In this document: positions 47,701 to 59,203 of the stretch, in pieces | Layout of the letters: each line of letters opens with the position of its first letter | Position numbering within the stretch: the first letter of the stretch is position 1 | Assembly: GCF_026151205.1 (NCBI RefSeq) | Contig: NC_087084.1 | Location: forward strand, 11,311,453-11,375,452 | Direction of reading: 5' to 3' | From: Bolinopsis microptera | Lineage: Eukaryota > Ctenophora > Tentaculata > Lobata > Bolinopsidae | Length of the DNA: 64,000 nucleotides | Notes under the pieces: generated by a model | What the model saw: only the letters and a program-made list of their open reading frames with translations | Databases searched by the model: none | Told to the model about the DNA's origin: nothing | Made by a program: the position numbers and the translations under genes

Positions 47701-50700
47701 GTCGACACCAGCATCTCCGTAAGCTCCTTGTTCACCAGGTGCTCCAGGGGAACCGTAATCGCCGGGGATTCCGGGGGGTCCTTGATCACCAGGTAATCCA
47801 GGTAGACCGTCCAATCCGTCAGTTCCATTATTGCCATCGAGACCATCCTCACCTGGATAATAGCATCATAAATGGATTGGTAAATTATAGCTGCTTCAAG
47901 CTAGTTAATTTTAAAAAGTCCCCGTCGTTATCCAGTCTCAGGTTAAATACAAACAGTAACTGTTAAATTTATTTGAGCACTTACCCTTGGGACCCTCAGC
48001 ACCCTCTGCACCAGGCTCTCCAACTGCACCCTGTGCACCAGGAGCTCCATCAGCACCATTATCACCAGGATTTCCGTCCAGACCGTTAACTCCGTCTTCA
48101 CCGGGGGCACCTGAAGCGAGTATTAATCACTGTAAATAATCTGGAAAAGTGTGGCATGTTTATAACAATCAACATTTAGATTTGAAACGAACCATAGCCG
48201 TATCAGCAAACAAATAATAAGCAATTTTAAAAGAGAAACAAACAATGAGTAGAGACTGAACTTTTGGAATAACCATTTAAAAAGTAAAGTTTTTGTTCCT
48301 AACCTTGGTCACCGTCATCACCATCGGCTCCTTGTTCTCCCTGATCTCCTTGATCTCCTGGTTCACCATCACTACCTGTGGTTATTGACTTTCACATTGG
48401 TATCCAGATTAGAGGAAAGTTGTTTTATATCTTTATATGAATTACGAGGGACCTAATTAAACATATAAATCAATTTTGGAAATTATTTCCGTGCCTAAAC
48501 GTTTACAAAATGCCAAAAATATCGAAAAGAATAATATAACGAACCGTCGCTGCCGGCGGCTCCAGCGGGTCCCTCAGCTCCGGGTTCTCCCGGTGCTCCA
48601 TCCATTCCTCGTTCACCATCATGACCGAACTCTCCACGTTCACCCTTAGCTCCTGGAAGAAATGAGTTACAATTCAAGTCCAGTGAGAAACATTATCACG
48701 ATGGAAATAACATGAACCATGGCATCTATTCAACACCCTTTAACAATCCACCTGATGTGTACAAATTACTGAATATACAGAAACTCGTAAGTCAATTGAA
48801 ATTCTAACCGTTGTTGCCAGGTGCTCCATCAGCTCCAGCTTCACCAATTGCTCCATCAGCACCATTCTCACCATCCTCGCCATTCTCACCATCAGCACCG
48901 GGGTTACCATCAGCACCGTTAGCACCATCTTCTCCAGGCTCTCCAGCAAGTCCTGGCTCACCTTCAGGACCCTTAGGACCTGGAGGAGCTTGTTTGTTAG
49001 CGTGAGAAGCACCGACATGCGGCACACTGAGGTCAGCAGGATCGGGTAGTAATCATCCAACATCACATTTCAGCGCAGTTCACAGCGAGTAATGATTATG
49101 CTATAGTTGCATAATTAAATGACATTGAGATGATTGCTTTCATGATGTTCTGATCATGAACAAGTTTGACAGATGATGCTTGAAGCATTTCTAAATGTTT
49201 AAAGGTAGTTTGAACCTTGTCTTCTGATCAGAACATTATTTTAGTGTTAACATAAATTCTGTAAAGTTTAAATAAAATATAACACCGTCAAATTTAATCA
49301 ATTCGTCCATACGAAACGAAATAGATGTAAATCACACTTGTTAATATTTTGTTTAAAATTTAATGCATGCAGCACATTTAAAACCAGCATATAGATCAAT
49401 ATGAATTAAATTAATGCTATCTACAAAGTTTGCAGCATAATTTAATAGAATAGATTAACTAACATAGAAAAGAGGCAGCGGCTAATTATAGCTTTATAGG
49501 TTTGGAAAATCTTAAATAATGACGATAAAGCTTTGTAAGATAACTGTGGTGGGATAACAGTAATATGACTATATGAGATGATAAGCAGTTCCAGCTGATT
49601 GAGAACACCTTACTTTAGCTCTCTAAAGAATGAATTTCAACTCATGGAAACTGATGCAGCAAATTTCATGTCTGAAGGTGATCAGCACGATTATTTAAAC
49701 GCTGCTTAAATCTGGTGGATTCGTGTAGTGTTATTGAGTCTCATGATTTGATGTTTCTTTCATTCAAATTTCTAATTGTTTCTGAATAGACTCAGTGAAG
49801 ACAGATTTTAATGGAAATTTTTATTTATTTCCATTAGAATCTGTCTTCACTGAGTCTATTCAGAAACGATCAGAAATTTGAATGAAAGAAGCTGCTTAAA
49901 TATCAATGGTGTAGTCTTTTACCATTGTCAGGCGAATTAGCAGCTAAAATCAATTCAGTGGGGTGAATGGAATAAAATGATATTATGTATTAATCATGAA
50001 GTGTGGCACTCCTTATATGGTAGTCACGTGACATGATGTTAAAATGATATAGAATTACTAAAACAATCAGTTTTAAACATTCAACGCTGACGGATAGAAT
50101 TGTCAGGTGACACAAAGGAAAGTTATTGTAGTATTAGCAAACAGGCAACCAGAGTTTTATGTTAATTAAATTGCGTATTGTAGTATAGTTAAAGCGAACA
50201 GCTTTTTGTGTTAATGAAATGGCTTAAAATAGTTGTTAAAGCAAACAGGCTAACAGCGTTTCATGTTAATTAAATTGCTTATTGTAGTATAATAGTAAAT
50301 GTGAACAAGCAAACAAGCAAACAGCGTTCTCACAAGGATTTAACTGCTAATTGCTATCCTAGTATTAAAGCTTATAAGTCCACAGTTGCCGATATAATTT
50401 GAACATGAACTAAACAAGAAGTCAACATAAAATCAACACAAATTCCGCATAGATTCAATATACTTTTAACGGAAAATCAACAAATAGCTCGTAAGCGGAT
50501 ACCAAATAAAAAGATTATAATATTGTTATAATCAAAATTCATTTTCAAACAGAGACCACGTTAAAATTCCAAATATAACATTTTAGCCTACCTTCTTCTC
50601 CTTGAGGACCTTGTTCTCCCTTCTCGCCTTGGGGGCCAACATCACCTGGAAGTCCTTCTCCTCCATCAACTCCATCAACTCCATCGGCTCCGTCAAGACC

Positions 50701-53700
50701 GTCGCTACCGGGCTCACCCTTTGCTCCTTGCTCACCTTGTGGACCTTGTGGTCCAGCTTCTAGCACCTTCATTGAAACAATGGCGTCAGATGTTTCGATA
50801 TATTTTAAAATATAATTTTATTTGCATTGGTAGAACTTAAAGGAAAGAAAAGTGTAAATAAACCCTGACACTTACATCAATACCATCAGCACCGTCAGCA
50901 CCATCCTCTCCATCAGGTCCTTTCTCTCCTGCTGCTCCTTCAGCTCCCTGTGGTCCTTGGGCTCCTAGATCACCTTTGTCTCCTGAGAACAAAAACCATG
51001 TCACAACAAATCAAGATACCTATAGTCAATAACCTAGCTGAAGACGATTTACACATGTATTTTGAAAGATCCTGCTAAAATAAACTTCTCGTATCTCTTA
51101 TATGTTTTAAAACAAATACCCTCCAGGCTAATAGTTAACAATCAATATTTCGCTAAATAGTTAATAAGCTTCCAAATTATGGAAATACATAAAAAATAAA
51201 ATGTATATTCGCTGCAGGATCAATATCATACCAGGTTGTCCCTTAGCACCGTCCTCTCCACTCTCGCTGACACCAGGTTCACCAGGTGGGGCAGAGTCGG
51301 GGGTAACACCATCTGGTCCGGGCTCTCCTACTGCTCCTACCTCGCCTTTGGGTCCCTGAAACAGAAAGACGCTGAGTTCTGTGCCATGAGCAGTGTCAAT
51401 AGGATAATTTTTAATTCAATCAAACACAAAAACAGGATTTTAAAATATGTTTACCCTTTTCTAAATATTGAACTTCTCTCATGCACGTACCTTATCTCCA
51501 GGTTCTCCAGCGGCTCCAGTGGTAGCTTCTCCCTGAGGTCCTTGTTCGCCTTTGGAACCATCAGCACCGTCAGCACCATCCTCTCCATCAGGTCCTTTCT
51601 CTCCTTCAGCTCCTTGTGGTCCTTGGCTTCCTGGCTCTCCTACTGATCCCTGAGGTCCAGGATCACCTTGTAAAAGTACGGTTGTAAGAGAAGTGTTTAG
51701 TCATAAAATTCAACTCCTTGCTATAGAATCAACTTTATCTTTACAATCATTGATATTAATCCAATACTGACGGGGAGACGTCAGACACGCAAGAAATATG
51801 GTAAGTTATAGAACTCCTGACCAAACGAGTGCCGAAGGCACGAGTTTTGTCAGGAGTTCTATAAATTGCTTATGGTACGGCACAAGACTCAAAATTGTGA
51901 GCTGTGAATCTAATTTTGCTTAAGCATGAAATCCAGCCCTTCTCGCTGGCTAATATTGGTCACGTTATCTATCAGCTGACTACACCTCGTGACTGCGTCA
52001 CTCGGTGACCACGTGCCCGACTGGCTGGTGCCGTACCATAAAAATAATGATTGGTCTGTCCACTTTATAGTCAAAATAAATGTGTTTTATAATTTATTTC
52101 CCCTCGAGTATTTCAATGCCGGATTCTATAAAAACCTTTTGATCCGCCGGGTCCTTTGGCTCCTGGTCCTCCATCTTCACCATCTGCAGCATCAGCTCCG
52201 GCAGGTCCTTGATCTCCTTGGGCTCCTTGATCTCCTGGGCCTCCTTTGGCTGCAGCAGCACCTGGGTGTAGGGTGTTATATGCGTTCTTGTGCTTTAAAA
52301 TGTTTAATACAGGAATATGCATTTGTCATCGACTGAAAATAGCTGCCGTAAACAACTGTAAATAGACAATAAAACGACTTTGTAATAACCACATTACCTA
52401 ATTACCAACAATATTAAAAAATTCAGGTAGGCTTATACACGAGCCTTTTATCTAATGCAGATGAACAAAATCAAGTTTTCAACATGTAAGCCAATTTAAC
52501 GCCAGCTTAAAGCCAGGTAAAAAGCCAGTTTTCAAGTAATAAACCTACCTGGTGCTCCCTTTGCTCCAGTAGGTCCAGGTTCTCCCTTCTCCAGCTTTCC
52601 TCCTTCAAGTCACCAGAGCCTCCTAGAACACAACTATTAGATCACAGTTTTCACATGATTTAAACCATTTAGCAGATTGTGGATCTGGTGCAGCAGTTAT
52701 TTTAGATTAATCGAATGTTTAATCTCCACATTTTCCAGTGAATACAATACATTTTCTTTTATTTGCTTCCACAGAGAGCTGGATGCGAGTAAAGAAAGCA
52801 TAAACTGCGCACCTGAGTCTCCACCGGAACCATCTCGGCCGGGTAGACCATCTAGACCCTTTGGTCCTTTAAGTCCTTGAGGTCCTTTCTCTCCTTTAGC
52901 TCCTTCCTCTCCGAGTAATCCTGTTTTGAACGTAGCTTGTGAATTTCATAATACCAATATTTTAATTTTGAGGTTAAGATTAATTGAATAGGTATTGGCC
53001 TGATAAAATTCCAAACCTATCATGGCTGTTTGAATAAAAGGATAGCGTAAGTCGTAAGTCCGCAGTTATTTCCACTTACCCTTAGGTCCCTCATCTCCGA
53101 CTTCACCGGAAGGTCCGGGTTCACCAGATGCTCCTTGTGGTCCTAGCTCTCCGACAGGTCCAAGAGGTCCTTTCTCTCCATCTGGTCCTGCTGATCCATC
53201 TCACCGGGTGCTCCCTCAGCTCCTGCCTCTCCTGAGATATTGAGGCTTATCACCTAGTGTATTGTACAAAATGGGTTCAATGAACGAAACCATTTCAATA
53301 AACAATTTACCATTTCAATAAACAATTTAGTAAGAGTATTAATTAAAAAACACCATTTCAATGAATAATTTAGTAAAAGTATTAATTAAAAAACACCTGG
53401 CGTGACATCAGTAAGCAAATAGAATAAAACATAATCTATGAAACAACAGATTAAAACTTCCCCTCACCTTGTTCACCCTGAGCGCCCTGCTCTCCGTCGG
53501 GACCGGGCTCTCCCTGAGCTCCCTCTTCTCCGGGTACCCTGTCACCTGGGGGTGCTTGAAGGTTAGCGTGAGTAGCACCGCACAGTTACATGCGGCACAT
53601 TCATCAGCTTCAGCAGGGTGACGGCAAGTGTGTTCCTCAGCTCACATTTATATCAGTGTGCGGATATGGTGGCTAGAAGTGCTGCTGAGAGGGGGAAGTG

Positions 53701-56700
53701 ATGCACGTGCACCATCTCCACGCTCCTAGCAACATCTAGTGACTGTCCATCGAGACATGCAGCGGAAATTAAACAGCGTAAATTATTTAAATTGAGTTGG
53801 ATAGCATATGTTTGATTACAAGAATCGATTGGAAGTCGGTTCTAAGCCACCCTAAGTTCAACACGAAATCTTAGCGAGATTAAAGCTATAGTGGAAAAAT
53901 TTGAAGTTGGCGTTCGAGATCCTTGATTATCTGTGATTGAAATTTCGTTAAAATACGAAAGTAGGATGTATCGGACAGGTATTTCTAACCACTAACTTCA
54001 AATCGTTCCACTATTAACACGTAACAGCCGGTCAAACAGTAATATCCTCGGCTAACAGCTTTAATCAGATTATGTATCATGCTTTGAGTTTTGCTTAATA
54101 GAACAAATTGTAAAAACTTATTTTGTTCTTAAAATACTGCATAATTGAGCAGCTAGAAATATGCGGGGTTCGTTTATGATTTATTCGTTTGCATAGGATT
54201 TATATCTTGACAACGTTGAATATAACCAAGACCGCAAGATTGTAAAACTACCAAAATGCAAGGCCTGTGCAGAACAATGTCAGGGTGACCGTGCTAGCTT
54301 TTCAAATATTAATTGTTTTGACAAAAGCATGGAAATATGTTGAGGCCACTATAACAATGGCCTGGGTTCTCCAGAACTTCTTTCGCGGTGTGGGGTGGGT
54401 GGCTCGAACGGGAGGTGTATGGGTGTTTCTAACCTATGCTAAGGAAGGGACTAGCCATCTCTTATACAACAATTTGGTCTCGGATCGGACACTCAAAACA
54501 ACAATAGAGGAACGGTCTACACGCTCACAGGCTACTATGTCTCGTGTAACCCCAGGATTTGACACGTTCACAGGCTACCACGTCTCGTGTAACCCCAGGA
54601 TTTAACACGCTCACAGGCTACCACGTTTCGTGTAACCCTAGGATTTAACACGCTCACAGGCTACCACGTCTCGCGTAACCCTAGGACTCTAACACTTAAC
54701 AGACTCTAACACGCTCACAGGCTTCCACGTCTCGTGTACCCTAGGATTTGGTTTTGGATCGGACACTCAAAACAACGATAGAGGAGCGGTCTACACGCTC
54801 ACAGGCTACCATGTCTCGTGTAACCCCAGGATTTTACACGTTCACAGGCTACCACGCCTCGTGTACCCCCAAGATTTAACACGCTCACAGGCTAACACGT
54901 CTCGTGTACCCTAGGATTTGGTTTTGGATCGGACACTCAAAACAACGATACAGGGGCGGTATACAGTGACGTTACAGGAACATGGCATACTCCTACGAGT
55001 TGCACGTAGCAGGCCATGACCTCCCCTGGAAGTCCCTGTCTCTCCGTCGTTAACCCGGCGGGGTTGCACCAGGGGCGGTGGTAACAGGACTTCAAGACTC
55101 TCGGAGTCTGTTGTCGATATCTATGTTTAATATATTTATGATATATGATTTGGGAGTCTCTCTCTCCGGCAGCAGGAGTTGGAGAATGGGGACGCGTTGT
55201 GAAAGCCACCGTAAGGAAGGCTTACTGTCGACGCCGACCAATAAAAAGAAGAACAATGGCGCGGAATTAGATGAATTAATTTTTTGGAAATCCAAATTCT
55301 AACAGTATTGGATTACATCACCTCAACGATGGCTGACGATGGCACAATATTTAGAAGTAAGTGATATTGTATGGCAAGAAATCAGCAGCGTGAACAGAAA
55401 TTTAGCGATATAATAAAATCTTCAATATTTCAGCGCAGCAGCTTCATGCAATCTAAAATGAGAAGTACGTACCGTACCCGGCTTAACGTACGTATGATAA
55501 AAGGTTTTTTTCCCTACTCTTGCCGAAGGCAAAAAGATCGTAGGGAATAAGTAATCGGGTTTGGATATATGAGGTGGCCCGACGGTCCTACGGTGATGAC
55601 AAAAGTCTGCTCCTTCGCAATATAGACCACTCCCCTATAATTATGTGTATAAAAGGAGTCTATTTTGCGCGCGCGACGCTGGTTATGAGTTAATTAATTA
55701 CAGGCATAGCAACCAGTTTTTGGTGCTTGACGACTGTTACAAACGGATCAATCATCAATATAGGTGTTATTTGTGTGAAACAATCTTAATAAATTACCGA
55801 GTGATAAAATTCAGCAAGTCAAAACAAATAAAATTATGATGTCAGCTGATAAACTCGTGGCTGTGGGCTGATTATTTAACAGTTAATCGACACTGAATGG
55901 TAGAAAGCATTGGAATACATAGTTGAGAACAAATGTTACTTCACAGTTACATTTAAGAAGCAACTATAATATCAAGATTGTGGTATTCTTTTAAAGAATC
56001 CTATATCAAATAAAAGGCTCGAAAGTCGATGGTGCTGTGATGTGTCGAGTAAGAATCAAAATGTATTAGTTTATGTTAGATACAAATAATAACTAAGACG
56101 AGACAGCATATTTTATTACAGTCAATAAGGTGGCATACGATGCAGTAATATGACGTGACATGATACGCATATCGTTATTGTTAACACGAAACAAAACCGC
56201 GCAAAGTATGAAATGATCTACAACCAAACCACATACAGATCGACGGCGACACCTCAGATGCGCGCAGGATTTTTCAAGTTCTGCACGCCTAATATAATAT
56301 AAACGTTTATTACATTGTACATGCGCCAAACACCACTCTGGGATACAATAAAGTAGAACAATTAAATTGTATGCAGTAGCTCAGTAGGGAAATTTGATCG
56401 TGCGTGGTGTTACCGCGGCGAAATTCTTGTTTATTAGTACATACCGTACAACCTCTTTAAAGTACGACATTTTGTATGTAGTGTCTAATCTAACTCCACC
56501 ATTATCTAATTATCTAATTATCTAATTATCTAATTATCTAATTATTTAATTATCTAATTTTCTAATTTTCTAATTATCTAATCATCTAATCTAGATCCTC
56601 AATTATCCGAACTCAGATCAGCTCTCCTGAGAAATCTCGGTCTCCTGATCATCAGAGGACATGTTTTTAGCAGACCGAGATCTATCAAGGAAGCCACGTA

Positions 56701-59118
56701 CTAGGTTCGGATGAAAAAGGCACTTCAGTGATACCGATACTGATAGTATAATATCACCATAATTTAAACATTATAACATGCAACAGACTGATTGTTTCAC
56801 TGCAGTTTGATAGAGTGTACTGCAGAAATGTCAGCTAACAGGTTGCCATGGTAATACCATGGCATGGTATACAAAACAGCTCAACAGGTGGAATTCAGCT
56901 AACATTAACACATTGAAACGTTAAAATAGTGTTGATAGCGCGCATGCTATTGCTATATCAGCAATGGCGAACTTAGAAACATATAAAATAGTAAATGTTA
57001 CTAAAGTAGTAACATATTTTATAGATCGGAATGAAGGCAATTATACTATTTATTATTACTGATACGTTTTGATACTTTATATCATTAGTACTACAGGAGA
57101 TTGGATTAAATCCTTTGTACAAATTAAGGCCAGGCAACGGTGCGAGGCAAAACTTAGGTACACCTGCCTATCATGGAGAGCCATTTTAACATTAAGGAAT
57201 TAATCATTAATTATAAATGTTGGGTCTCTAATCAAGTGTGCTCAATCAATGAGTTCTAGATTAACAAATTGTATATTAAAGCGTAGAGTGTTACCAGGTT
57301 ATGTTAATATGGTAGCACTACCATATAAGGTAATGTTAACATGGTAACACTACCATAATAATAAGATAATGTATATCAGAGCGTAGGATAAAAAGTGTTA
57401 CCAGGTTCTCCTTTGGGTCCAGGTTCTCCTTGATCTCCGGTGGGACCATCGACTCCATCAACTCCATCAACTCCATCAACTCCTGCAGGTCCTTTTTCAC
57501 CCTCGGGTCCTTGTTCAGGTCCTTGTTCTCCCTGAGTTTAAATGGGGTGCAAATAGTTTCACTTGCTAATATCGTTCAAATCCTACGGACGCGTTTACAC
57601 TCTAACACTCCACTTTAAATCGTCGTAAAACTGCATCACGATAGAGCTTCAAAGTGTTGAAAGTAATAAAGATTTGAAAGTATGAAAATAGTTTACCACG
57701 TCTCCAGGGGCACCAGGTTCTCCAGGGGCACCAGGTTCTCCTTGAGCACCATCCTCACCGTCGATACCGTTACTACCGGGTTCACCTGAAAGAGGACCCG
57801 TTAAATACTGTTTTCATGTATCGTGATCTTTGTAATGGAACAGGATTGTCATGCTGCATAAACTATTTTAACTTTATTAATGACTGGTAATTATGAGATG
57901 TGCTAGGAGGTAAAATAGCGTGTTAGTAAAGCTTGCTTAAGTCTATCAAATATTTTAGTATTCCTAACCCCAACTACACCACTTATGCATTTATTATAGA
58001 TATGGTAAATATGAATTTGAATCACAGTGAATCTAACCTGCAGCTCCTTCAAGTCCGGCTAATCCATTGAGTCCGTTAGCTCCGTCAGGTCCGGGAGCTC
58101 CCTGAGGTTCCTGGACATCTGCGCCAGGGTCTCCTGATTCTCCTTTTTCACCGTCAGCTCCGTCAGCTCCTGCTGGACCGTCAGCTCCCTACAAGGTTTT
58201 AAATTCTCATCTAACTAACACTACTAACACTAATCTGATACTTTCATTTCGTATGTTAATCCAAACGGATTATGCGAATAAACAGTGGCTATGCACAGGA
58301 GCTCACTTTACTGTTCTTACTGATATAAGTGTTGATTTGTATCGCTAGGGTGGTTTAAGGTTTTAGAGGAATTTTTTTTTCTCCCTTTGAATCAATCAAG
58401 CTAGATGATTTGTTGTAAATACTGAGATCAAACTATCAATTTACAGGCTATAATCGGCAAACATGTTGCAAGGCGTCATCTTCAGTGACATAAGCCTACA
58501 AATTGTAAAAGGTTAGGTTTTAGAAACAAATCTGATCAAGTTGCCATGACAACACCAAGGCTTACCTGGACACCATTAGGACCCATATCTCCCTTGGGAC
58601 CATCTTCAGCGTCTGTACCGTTACAACCATCAACACCGGCCATACCGTCTTCACCATCTTCTCCCATGATACCGGATACTCCCTGTTCTCCAAGGGGACC
58701 CAACTCTCCAGGTTCTCCCTAAGGTTACAAATGTTAGATGCAATGATTGTAAATACGGAACTTTTAGCCATGACAAAATTGCATAATTTGATCGCTTCTC
58801 TATCTAATCTAGGATCACTAAAATGAAAACATACCAATGATCAAACGACATTATTTTTAGAATCTAAGACTGAACTGGAACTTATAGACGTTTGAACATA
58901 CCTGCATTCCCTTGAGTCCGGGAAGTCCTGCGAGTCCGGGTGTTCCTTTGGGACCAGAGACTCCGGAAGGACCCTGGGGTCCAGTTTCACCTTGTGCTCC
59001 TGGAATTTTTTACCGTAAACTTAAGCGAAAAATGTTTCAAACCTAATGAATTCTTTGGAATGACATATTTCATTATGGTATCCGTTGTAAGAACCAAATT
59101 ATTCTTGTTGTGAAAATG

Positions 59119-59203
<85 letters not shown>

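Larger units (their letters stand above)
53546..57401. other. Collagen intron 7 (3.9 kb)
   Basis: Holds the minisatellite at 54519-54930, a MITE end at 55455-55500, an 8-bp microsatellite at 56495-56600, and GC-richer DNA at 54930-55260. The open frames here, such as 54267-54605 that runs into the minisatellite, have no splice or family support. I see no gene. Confidence 0.45.

Noticed and set aside
41720..52322. Several short frames beginning with Met inside collagen exons
   Set aside because: They are parts or shadows of spliced collagen exons extended into introns, not separate genes.
54937..55209. Possible decayed collagen exon near 55020-55060 (GLPGE on the minus strand)
   Set aside because: Only one Gly-X-Y-like box, no consistent register and no splice sites; chance is sufficient.
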